Positions 54,400-64,000 of a DNA stretch of 64,000 nt are shown here, piece after piece; position 1 is the stretch's first letter; each line of letters opens with the position of its first letter. The notes beneath the pieces are model-generated. The model worked only from the letters and a program-made list of their open reading frames with translations. It made no database searches and was not told the DNA's origin. The translations under genes and the position numbers were made by a program. Origin of the DNA: Cornus controversa (lineage: Eukaryota > Streptophyta > Magnoliopsida > Cornales > Cornaceae); the NCBI GenBank assembly GCA_026545225.1, contig CM048853.1, forward strand, positions 41,494,755 to 41,558,754, read 5' to 3'.

Positions 54400-54720
54400 T
54401 CATTTTCTTAAGTAAGCTATTAAAGATGAACATTACGACCTTCTTCTTAAGAGAGTCAAATTCATTAACTACTGAATCTATATCAATATATTCACCGAAT
54501 TCTCTTTCAATGTTGAAAATGATACAATCTGCAAGAAATTTATCTTGTTGATTGTCAAAAAAGCTTGTTCTGTTGTCATAGAAACAGGGAGAGTCAACAT
54601 GAGACGGATCAATCTATCAATTAGATAATAGGTTTTTCTCTGTTTGTTCAACTCTTGAAATTTTTGAAGGAGACTATTATCGCTACTCATCAGAAGTTGC
54701 CCCATTTTTTGATCTATCAT
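54400..54720 (-). pseudogene. hAT transposase C-terminal dimerisation fragment
   Basis: The minus frame reads YYLIDRLIRLMLTLPVSMTT then EQAFLTINKIN, matching the hAT dimerisation signature (YxLIxRLxRLxLTLPVSTATxERAFS). A frame jump leads to IDSVVNEFDSLKKK, which fits the next part of plant zinc-finger MYM-type hAT transposases. The catalytic part is absent. Confidence 0.75.
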
Positions 54721-55094
54721 TTTTTAGTTTATGGAACGAAAATAAAATTTTCATCTTGCAACGAAAGTGTCTCGATAGTTTGAAACAATACAGGCCCTAA
54801 AATTCCTAAAAGGTTGAGAGGCCTAAGCGAACTTTCTAGTAGACATAACACAAATTTTATTTTTCTTAAAGGTGTTTGTTCACACTTCACAAATCACAAC
54901 AACAAGAAGTTTGCTAAGAAATAGTAATTATGCACATATATAAGATTTTTATAATAAAATTTTATTATAATAACAAATTAAAAATGTAAATAAAAAACAA
55001 ACAATTTATTGGAGAATGTCAGTGCCTTGTGTTGTTTAGCATCTTCTCCAATTTGTTAATAATTTAATGAATTGATGAGTATTTAATTATTTAT

Positions 55095-55100
55095 ACATAC

Positions 55101-55134
<34 letters not shown>

Positions 55135-55292
55135 TGCATACACATATATGTACATAAATATATACATATATATATATTGCATACGTATGTACATATATGT
55201 ATATATGTACATACATATATATATATGTATATATACATATCTACATACATATGTATATGTATGTATACATATACATATATGTATGTACATAC

Positions 55293-55339
<47 letters not shown>

Positions 55340-55340
55340 G
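55095..55340. repeat. (TACATA)n/(TA)n microsatellite, about 245 bp
   Basis: Alternating TACATA, TATGTA and TA runs, almost self-complementary. Open frames on both strands here are repeat artefacts. Confidence 0.85.
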
Positions 55341-55756
55341 AGTTAAGAACTATTGGGTGAAGAACTGAAAAAGAAGAAAAAAAATAGGGCTTTTAGAGAG
55401 AACTTACATATTTAATCTCTTTTAAATATTTTCACTAAAGGTCTAGAACCACCATGAATGATTGAATGAATAATTTTTTAAAAGGTCAAGTGGTCACATG
55501 GCTCGGTGCAATTATATAGTACTCTAATAATATACGTATATAAATGGTATGAGTTTAAATTCTAAAGTATATGATGCCATGCTTGAGTTTAAAACTAAAT
55601 AAGTCAATTAAATATATTATTAGAGGCTCAAAATATAAATAATATAATAAAATAATGGGCCGGGCTAATGGGCTGTGAACTAATAAATATAGTAGTAGTA
55701 ATTTTTTTTTTAGGACTTGACCTATAGCCCAAGTTAGCCCATTAGTAGTTCCGCCC

Positions 55757-56360
55757 CTACTCGTAACTTTGTCATATATTAAGCCCAATATATATCTATA
55801 TGTGACTTCCTAACCATATCATCTAAGACACGTATACGACACGATACGGATACAGTGACATGACAAATCGTAATAGTTGTTTTTTAAAATTAAAAAAAAA
55901 CTTGAAATATTATATGTTATGACCAAGATATTTTACTAAAATTTTTAAAAGAATCATCATATTTACTCTTTAAACTATCTTTCTTTTTAAAACTTTCTGA
56001 AAAATACCTACGATATGATATGCGTGTCGAACACGTATTCATGGCATGTCTATGTCGTGTCAATGGTGTGTGCAAAAATAAAAATTCAAGATATGTATTT
56101 TGGCGTGTCGGACACGTGTCGGCCCTTGTTCAACTTGTGTCTGTATTCGACACAGATTCTTCAACCTTTTAAGCAGAAGAAAGATGAAGTTTTGCCATAG
56201 TCATTAGACGTACTGGAGTATAATACACTGAAGTATGTGAATTACTGCATATACAAACAGAAACACACTTCATTTGTTCATTGTTGGAGTGCCTTCAATG
56301 AATTTTTATGTACATTGGTTTTGGGTGACCTGAAGCTTTATTCTTGTAATATACTTGTTT
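55757..56360. other. Duplicated block, part 3, and non-coding sequence
   Basis: 55757-55820 continues the duplicated block (TTAAGCCCAATATATA..GACTTCCTAACCATAT, as at 18280). 55830-56165 is rich in CGACACG and GTGTCGGACACGTGTCGG phrases, a dispersed plant repeat type I cannot name. 56310-56350 matches 21520-21560. Confidence 0.5.
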
Positions 56361-57043
56361 TGTTGGAATGTGTTTCAAAATTATATATATTTTAAACTTT
56401 TAGTTGTGACTTTTCGTCTCCCTTCATCGGTTACAAAATTAAATGGTCATAATTGGTTAATTAATTACGTAATTAAATATATCATTTAATCATCCATAAA
56501 TAATGAAACTCTTGGGTTACTTGTAACTCATGTCTCTTGGGATTCCGCAATTCATCCATCATTTATACCTGTTGTAACTCATGTCTCTTGGACTTCTGTT
56601 ATTATGTCTACATCAATATGTTTATATTTAATCACCCATAAATGAGTTACAACTCCTGACTCTTGGGTTACTTGATTAAATACATTTATTTAATCACCCA
56701 AAAATAAAGACCATAAATATGGAGCTTATATAAAGGGGGCCTAGGGTGAGCCTATACAAGACATACATATTGACACAATTCAGAAGTTGAGATAAGTCTA
56801 ATGTATAGTAAGTGAATTTACCAGGTCCAGAGAAGTTCTGGTGACTATGTTGGAGTCTCCGATGACCAAGTCTAGAATCTGGCGAGATTCTGATGAAGTT
56901 TCAGGCAGTCAAACTCAAGGTTTCGGAGAGGTTCTAGTGGAGCTTTGACAACGGAATTTTAGAATTTTGATTAGTTTTCTGGTAATGAAATTATGGAATT
57001 CTACAAATTTCATTCTGGTAATGTTTCTAACTTCTATGGTCAC

Positions 57044-57087
<44 letters not shown>

Positions 57088-57425
57088 AATATAATTTCTT
57101 AAAATTTTATTTTAATATAGATATATGATTGGACGGAGATGAATATATGGGTTCATAGAGAGTGCCACTTTATGGACATACAGATTGTTGAATCTGGCTT
57201 AGTTGAATCCCGAAGATAGTACTGTCATTTGATATTTCGATTGCACCTAGGAGAGGCTTCAACTATCCTCAAGAAACGATTGCGCGCCTCTAAGGTTTGA
57301 TTTGAAATTATTTATAATTTCTTAAATATGTTTTCGAGATATTATTATTTATCACATATTTATATTCATGTGTTGATCTCCTCTTAAAATTGAATATTGC
57401 CACTTTTGATTATCCGATTCCAACA
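56361..57425 (+). mobile_element. LTR-like segment, 1.07 kb
   Basis: Starts TGTTGGAAT and ends GATTCCAACA, matching inverted LTR termini. A TATA box GCTTATATAAAGGGGG lies near 56726. It contains a (GT)n run (57047-57084). It follows sequence paralogous to 21520-21560 that lacks it. No 5-bp target repeat is obvious and no primer site follows, so it may be a solo LTR with decayed flanks. Confidence 0.5.
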
Positions 57426-59500
57426 ATTTGAAGATATTTTTAGTTTTAGTGATATGAGGATCGAATAATTTGAAGATAGTTGTCTCGCATTTTATTATAT
57501 GTGATAAGTGACATTAACCAAATTTCGTAACTTTTGTGAGGACAACTTTTAAAGCTCTAGCAGGTTAGACTCCATCTGATTAGATCATTTTTGGTGATCA
57601 ATGACGAGATCACAAAAGAAGTTAATTATTTTTTGCTGGACACGTGTGATCGGGTGGATTGAAACTAGAGCATCTCTCTGCGCTCTAGTTAGTCAGAAAT
57701 CATTCATGATCTCTGAATTAATGGGGGATCAAAATGCAATAAAAGAGGAGAACTCTTCAACTTCTCAAGTGGCATGCACTAGCATAACTTGTTGTAATGT
57801 GATTTCTTTGAAAGATATCTTCAGATCTCTGATGTTCTTTTTGTTAAGTATGGTTTTGAGGTGAGTTTTAATCTGATCACTTCTTCGTCCAAAAGCGACA
57901 TGCATGTCGAAATAATCCAATCCATTAATGGTATGTTTACATTTATAAAATATTTCCTTTACAAGTTTCTTGATTCATGGTATTTCATAAACTTAGTTAT
58001 ATGAATCAAAAACCATTAATGTGAAAAATAGCCCATGACTAATCAAAAATTGAGGTAAGACTCATATCTTTCACTATTGTTGAAAGGACGCTAATGTTTT
58101 ATAATTGATCCATATTGACATGTCAGAAGTGGGTTAATTATTTTCGTGATAGAAAGTGTTATGTTATCATTTTTATTGATGATACTAATTTTTAATCTTT
58201 GGAAGCTCATTTTTTTTAAAGATGATAAGCGTTGAATCTTGTACATTCTCGTACCTTTATTTATGTATTCTTATCCTATAGTTGCACATATTGTATAGTT
58301 TTTGCATTGTTTTCTTATTTTTGGTGATTTCAAGTTCTATTTCGAAAAGCACCCAAATTTGACGCTATTAACATTTCAAGAATGAATTCCGAGTTCAAAG
58401 TCTACTTGGTTGAATGCCCACAGTGAGGATTAACAAATTGCGTACTAAAGCCGAAGCCGAGTGCAAGAAGGAATCCATTGCAAGCCATACAGCCAAGGCT
58501 TTTCGATGCATCAAAATGACGATATCGAAATGGTGATACATCGTAATAGCCATTTCGATGCATCGTAATTTTTTCATAAGACAGACAACTGACAGAAGAT
58601 ATTTCAGCCACTTATCACTTATCCCCAAACTTTCTCAAGAAGCTTTGCACGTGTTTTTCTTGATATTTTGAACTTGAAATCAGATATGTATATAATTTTA
58701 ATCTCATAGATAGATATAGACATATATTTTGTAATAGAGAGTAGTTTTAGTTTTTTAGAGAGAAAAGTTGAAGTTCTAGAGAGGGAAAGCTTCAAAGAAG
58801 GTTTTGACAAAGCCTTGAAGATCAAATGGAGCTGAGATTTCCTCTATCTATCAAGTGCTCTCACCTCACCATGATCAACTAATTCCTTCTCTAGGGTTTG
58901 GACGAAACCCTAACCATGTAACTATGCCAAAGTTATAATGAATTGGGGGTTTATGTATATATATATATATTTGTACCTTACCTTGTACATTGTTTTAATA
59001 CAAGTTTCATTCTCTATATTTTTATTTGATGCATGTTAATTATTCTTGTCTTAGAACTTTAATTTGCCTCAAATGAGTTCCTAACACTTATACTTTTAAA
59101 AGAAGTATAAGTGATGGCTTGGTATATGTTTTCACATGAACATGAAAAATTTGTCCTTGATAGTCCATGCTAAGATAAGTTAATTTTGATACACTTAGTT
59201 AATTAGGTAAGTAGATTAATGTAGGTAGGTAAGTAGATGAATTAATCCTATCGAAGATGGACTATGCTTAGCTAGGTTTCATGCAATTCTCTTAACGACG
59301 TCATTGTACGCCACAAGCCAAATCTGTCATTTGTACACTTTTGTATGCATTCCCTGATTTATTATGCAATGGACATGTTTATAAGGCTAATGATGAAGTA
59401 TAAGCCCTAATCCTTTATCATTTTCTCAAACTCTTTACATTTAACGTCATTTTCCTAATTTAAGTAACTTAAACACACAAACAAACATTGTTTGTGAATT
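57426..59500. other. Non-coding gap upstream of the gypsy element
   Basis: No gene recognised. 58830-58920 (ACCATGATCAACTAATTCC..CTAGGGTTTGGACGAAACCCTAA) is the kind of sequence seen in LTR or leader regions of plant gypsy elements, so the 5' LTR of the element beginning near 59500 may lie here, but I cannot set its ends. Confidence 0.35.
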
Positions 59501-60039
59501 AAATTGGACTTAATCTTCAATCATAACCATTAAACCAACGTAGTCTCTATGGGATCAACACCCTCTATATAAAGCCCTATCCTACCAATGATTCGTTCTA
59601 TTGTGAGTGGTAAATACACTTTGATTGTGAAAATAAAAGTACACATCAATGTTAAAATTGGAAGATTGAATCTAGTTTGATTCTTAACTTAGCTCATTCT
59701 TTAAATTCTTTACTTGTAAGTATTTTTGTTCTTACTTTTCAAGTGCTAAATTTTAGGTACTAATCACTCACTTATTGCTTCAAGACTTAAGTTTGGACCC
59801 TTTGTGAGTATTGTATCAAACTTTCTTGCACTTAAATGCTTTAATTTTGTTTTTGTATATATTTTAGGATAGTGCCCATTGCCAAGGTAGAAGATCTTTA
59901 TCGTTACCGTTGTTGCCATTTGATCTTGAACTTAAATGAACTTTTAGACAACATAGAGGCATTCCTAGGGACCCTATCTTGTTCAGAGAACATAGAAGAG
60001 AAAACATGGTTAATAATGATAATGTTAATGTGCAATAAA

Positions 60040-61690
60040 ATCCAATCCTTCAACCACCACCCCCTCCAAATGGGGAGGTTCTTAGGGATTTCTACGTTTC
60101 ATTTACCTATGCATCACCATCGTGTATTCATTTCCTTAATGTGGCGACGAATCACTTTAAAATTAAATCCTCTACTATTAGTCTTTTAAATTGTTTCCAC
60201 GGTATCAGGGACTTAGAGTTTGGGCTACCTAACGAAGATCTTTACAAACACATAGATGACTTCTTAAAAGTATGTTCAACCCTACGGTTGCACAACTTCA
60301 TAGAAGACGACTTAAGGCTTCGTCTATTCTCCTTCTCACTCAAGGATAAAGCCAAACAATGGCTCAATTCCTTAAAGCCCCATTCTATTAAATCTTGGGC
60401 AGAAATACAACGAGAGTTTCTAAAGAAATATTTTTCAATGGGAAAGACTAGTGATGTACGGAGAGCCGTCATCAATTTTTCTCAATGGGATGGAGAACTT
60501 TTCCATGAAATATGAAAGAGAATGAAAGACCTTTTGCGATCATGTTCACACCATACTATCTTTAAATAGAAATTGGTGCAAGGTTTCTATGATGGTCTAA
60601 GTGAACTCCATAAGCAAATAATAGAGACTAGTTATGGGGGTACGTTCAAAAATTTGTCTCAACGTTCTTTTGTTGAAAGGAAGGGTAAGAATATTGCTCC
60701 CTCTAATGCCAAAGCTGAGAGCATCTTTGAATTGTGCAAAGAACATGCAACCGACATGAAAATAGATGTTCTGTCAAAGAAACTTGACCAAGTTATATTG
60801 GTCAGGACTTATTCTTCTACCTTTCCTACTCCTCCGAATTCCATTCCTCGTCCTACTCATGATGTGTGTTCATTTTGTTCTAGTCCTGCTCATTATCTTG
60901 TGAATTGTCCTTATATGGGGCAATATCTCAAGTTTTCTCAAGAACAAGCGAATACACTTTACTCTAGGCCAGGGGCAAAATTCCTATCCAAATACTTATA
61001 ACCCAGGATAGATAAATCAAACCAATGTCTAATATGTGAACCAAGGTCAATATCAAATTCAAGGACCTTGGGGACCTCAAGGACAACAATGTCTATCTCA
61101 ATTCCAACCTAGACCTTATCAACCAAATTCAAGTTTCTACACTACTCCACCACCTCCTCCTCGAAATCCAAATTTTGAGGACAAGGTGTTGGCGGCATTA
61201 AATAACCTTGAGTCCAATACTCAATTGTTGCACTCCCTCTCTCAATCCATTTCAAAGTTAGAATCCCAAATGGGACAACTAGCAAATAAAATGAATAGAA
61301 GAGAAAGGGAAAATTGCCAAGCCAACTAGTGGTAAATCCTAAAGGAGCCCATGTAATTGATGAGACTTGCTCTTCACCTGAGTATTCTCAAGAACAAGCT
61401 CAATCAATTACTACCTTAAGGAGTGATAGAATCTTAGAAAACCAATTTGATATGCAAATAGAGAAAGAATGTGAGCACTCTACAAATCCAAATTTCTTCA
61501 CTTTAAATCCAAATCAAGCTCCTTCCATTCCAAATTCAAATGTTTCTTCTAAACATCCAAACTTTTCAAAAGATAAAGGAAAGGCAAATGAAACTCATTT
61601 ATCATTTGCTCCAAATCAAGAAGCTTCATTTGAGCCTAGAGCCCCATTTTCACAAAGATTGAGTGAGTCTTCTCATTTTTTGAAGCAATG
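60040..61690 (+). pseudogene. gypsy gag relic
   Basis: The frame through PPPPPNGEVLRDFYVSFTYA into FKIKSSTISLLNCFHG and LFSFSLKDKAKQWLNSL is the retrotransposon gag domain (PF03732 type). A zinc knuckle with Cys-x2-Cys-x4-His-x4-Cys spacing (CSFCSSPAHYLVNC) lies near 60867-60910. In-frame stops near 60513, 60567, 61001 and 61329, and frame changes, disable it. Confidence 0.75.
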
Positions 61691-61904
61691 AGAGAAAATT
61701 CAAGATATGAACGAGATCTTTAAATAAGTTAAAATCAATCTCCCTCTCTTTGATGCAATAAGGCAAATCCCCCCTTATGCTAATTCTAAAGGACTTATGC
61801 ACGCAAAAGCGTAACTAGTAATCAAGTTCCTAAGAAAGTCCTTTTAACCAAGCAAGTAAGTTCTATCTTTCAACATAACACTCCTTCTAAATATCCAAGT
61901 GCCC

Positions 61905-62395
61905 CAACAATTTCTTGTGTCATTGGTAACCAAGAATTCAACAGGGCCTTTCTTGATTTGGGAGCTAGTGTTAACTTACTTCCTTACTTGATATACGAGC
62001 AACTAGGGTTAGGGGAACTCAAGCCAACCACTATTGTGTTGCAACTTGCCGACCGCTCGATAAAGTAACCACGTGGTATAATTGAGGATGTCCTTATAAA
62101 AGTGGACAAATTTCACTTTCTGGTGGACTTCATAGTCCCTTATATGGAACCTATCCAAAACCCTACTAGACATATTTCGATCATTCTAGGTCATCTTTTC
62201 TTAGCTACGGCTAACGCTTGCGTTAATTGCCGTACCGGGGTGATGGTCATCTCATTCGGGAATATAAAGGTAATGTTGAACATCTTCAATGCTTCCCACC
62301 ACACTTCTAATGATGAAAGCGAGTGCTTTTGTGTGGATTTTGTGGATGAGCTTGTTAAAGAAGTGCTCCCTCATCTCTTAACCAAAGTCCTTTAG
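61905..62395 (+). pseudogene. gypsy aspartic protease relic
   Basis: The frame contains FLDLGASVNLLPY with the active-site triplet as Asp-Leu-Gly (61955-61963) rather than Asp-Ser/Thr-Gly, then YEQLGLGELKPT. A stop follows SIK near 62066 and the frame continues to 62395 (VDFIVPYMEP). Confidence 0.65.
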
Positions 62396-62859
62396 AGGCG
62401 TGCCGAAGTCAATTCAATTGTGACGACTTTGACATCGAGGAATCAATTCAAGATGTAAATGCAATACTTGATGCCACCATTATAAATGACTTTTTGAAAT
62501 GGAGGGCACCAATAAAGCCTCTTCCTCATCTTTCAAGTACTCCACCAATTCCATCCCTTGTATCTCCCGCACAACTTGAGCTTAAGCTTTTATCGGATAC
62601 TCTTAAGTATGTGTTCCTCGGCCCAAGTGACACTCTTTCGGTCATCATAACTTTAAGTCTATCAAATGACTGAGAGTGTTCACTAATAACGATACTTAAG
62701 GAACACAAATGAGCTATAGGGTGGAGCGTTATAGATCTTAAAGGCATAGATCCCTCCATTTGTATGCACTGCATACATTTGGAAGATGATGCAAAGACCT
62801 CAAGAGAGGCGCAGCGTAGGCTTAAACTTAATATAAAGGAAGTAGTAATAAAGGAGGTT

Positions 62860-63503
62860 GTAAAATTGCTAGATGTCAATATTATATACCCTATCTTTGA
62901 TAGCAAGTGGGTAAGCCCCACATAAGTGGTGCCAAAGAAATCCGGTATCACCGTGCTCTTAAACGAACAAGGAGAGTTAGTTCCTCAATGCACAACCACC
63001 AATTAGAGGGTGTGTATTGATTATAAGAAGCTAAATTCTTCTACTAGGAAAGATCACTTACCACTTCCATTTATTGATCAAATCCTAGAGAGGCTTACGG
63101 GCCAAAGCTTTTATTGCTTCCTAGACATATATTTCGACTATAATCAAGTGGCCATAGACCCGCAAGACCAAGAGAAAATAACATTCATATATCCATTCAG
63201 AACATTCACATATAGACGCATGTCATTTGGGCTATGCAATGCGACGATAACTTTTCAACGGTGCATGATGTCTATCTTTTTAGATGTGGTGGAGAAGTTC
63301 CTAGAAGTGTCTATGGATGATTTTTTCATCTTTGGACCTTCTTTTGATTCGTGCCTTCATAATCTTACACTTGTACTTAAGTGTTATAAGGACACAAATT
63401 TAATCCTTAATTGGAAAAAGAGCCATTTCATGGTTCAAGAGGATATTATCCTTGGGCACATTATGTCCAAAAGAGAAATATAGGTTGATAGAGCCAAGCT
63501 ATA
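62860..63503 (+). pseudogene. gypsy reverse transcriptase relic
   Basis: Domain landmarks in order: IIYPIFDSKWVSP, VVPKKSGITV, VCIDYKKLNSS, MSFGLCNATITFQRCM, VSMDDFFIFG (the YxDD catalytic box with Met in place of the aromatic residue) and LGHIMSKREI. A TAG replaces the Trp before VCIDY, and the reading stops at 63483. The preceding 62400-62860 region lacks a continuous frame. Confidence 0.75.
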
Positions 63504-63507
63504 ATAA

Positions 63508-64000
63508 ATAAGGGTTTCACCGGCGGTGAAAACTGCCGCTCCATATATCCAAAATCGTCGCTAAAACATTTACTGGCGTATGACCGACGTTTTGAGTAAA
63601 CCACCGATAAATACACCGCCGCTGACTTTCACCGGCACTTTTAAATTGACCATCGGTGTTTATTTAATTATCGGCGAGCACACTAGCCTGCCGATAATAT
63701 AAATTTGTACCGGCGGTCAGAAAATGCCAGAATAGAATAGACATATTGTCGTTAATAACCATATACAATGGCAGTTTATGACTGCCGGTATATATACATT
63801 ATATCCAGCAGCTGTGTAGACCGCTGGTATATATCCTATGCTGACGGTTTTAACCACCGGTAATTATTTTCATTTGCAGTAAACCTATGCCAGCGGTGAT
63901 TTTTGGTTGTCGGTAAGTTTTATTTTATTTTATTTAAAAAATTGAATATTTTGCTTGCTTAATATGCAAATGAGCAGATCATTATGTTGTTCTTGTTCAA
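63508..64000. mobile_element. CACTA-like subterminal repeat array, runs off the window
   Basis: A dense set of ACCGGCGGT-, TGCCGGTA- and ACCGCCGCT-like motifs in both orientations fills about 63510-63915, in contrast to the AT-rich surroundings. CACTA (En/Spm) elements carry such subterminal arrays for transposase binding. On the minus strand a CTGCAAATGAAAATAATTAC segment near 63875 resembles CACTA ends. The full element lies outside the window. Confidence 0.5.

Larger units (their letters stand above)
54283..55756 (-). mobile_element. hAT element remnant, about 1.47 kb
   Basis: The sequence between two contiguous parts of the duplicated block. Its right end TTCCGCCCCTAC is the inverted form of a TAGGGGCGG hAT terminus. 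It carries the C-terminal part of a hAT transposase (54400-54720). Target flanks TCCGTAC and TCGTAAC could be a decayed 8-bp duplication. It contains the TA-rich array at 55095-55340. Confidence 0.65.
59500..63503 (+). mobile_element. Ty3/gypsy retrotransposon, decayed and truncated
   Basis: A leader with GTAGTCTCTATGGGATCAACACCC (59540) is followed in order by gag, protease and reverse transcriptase, the Ty3/gypsy order. Gag style and the RT context (KKSGIT..RVCIDYKKLN) suggest the Athila/Tat group. Multiple stops break every domain. The element ends abruptly at about 63503, where CACTA-like repeats begin, so RNase H, integrase and the 3' LTR are missing. Confidence 0.75.

Noticed and set aside
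55083-55368. Four overlapping Tyr/Ile-rich frames
   Set aside because: Artefacts of the TACATA microsatellite.
57601-57864. 87-codon plus-strand frame
   Set aside because: No domain, no paralogous support and an AT-rich repetitive setting.

Overview
The window is AT-rich nuclear DNA from a flowering plant, most likely a dicot and perhaps a woody rosid. The evidence is a family of intronless CC-NB-ARC-LRR (CNL) resistance genes, plant-type LTR retrotransposons, MULE, hAT and En/Spm-like DNA transposons, RTE and L1-type LINE pieces and a tRNA-like SINE. The species cannot be fixed from sequence alone. No rRNA, tRNA, organellar or bacterial segment was recognised.

Layout. 1-6.4 kb: the edge of an LTR, a hAT MITE with a clean 8-bp target duplication, a LINE scrap and a 60-bp tandem repeat. 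6.49-9.49 kb: CNL gene 1 (+), a pseudogene with a nonsense codon, a 2-base frameshift and a missing LRR end replaced by LINE sequence. 9.83-12.27 kb: a complete small non-autonomous LTR retrotransposon with a 5-bp target duplication. 12.4-17 kb: block A, holding an L1-type LINE scrap, a broken Ptta/En/Spm-type transposase gene and a SINE. 17.5-22 kb: a duplicated non-coding block and an RTE LINE relic. 22.05-26.10 kb: CNL gene 2 (-), open but with unusual NB-ARC residues. 27-29.3 kb: MITE, tandem repeats and a 100-base relic of a further CNL gene. 29.6-35.8 kb: blocks B and C, paralogous to block A. 36.97-41.19 kb: CNL gene 3 (-), the most canonical copy. 41.7-45 kb: T-rich repeats. 46.01-51.57 kb: an apparently complete Mutator-like element with about 180-bp, nearly identical terminal inverted repeats around a FAR1-type transposase gene. 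52.3-57.4 kb: the duplicated block again, split by LTRs and a hAT remnant. 59.5-63.5 kb: a decayed Ty3/gypsy gag-protease-RT. 63.5 kb to the end: a CACTA-like array of CCGGCGG motifs.

The CNL genes and the blocks downstream of them arose by repeated local duplication. The blocks therefore act as empty and filled insertion sites for one another, which lets the SINE, the small LTR element and a hAT remnant be placed precisely. Only CNL2, CNL3 and the MULE transposase look able to encode a full protein. I found no convincing new multi-gene system. The strongest items are the near-intact FAR1-type MULE, the altered NB-ARC residues of CNL2 and the 72-base LRR module that varies in number between paralogs.
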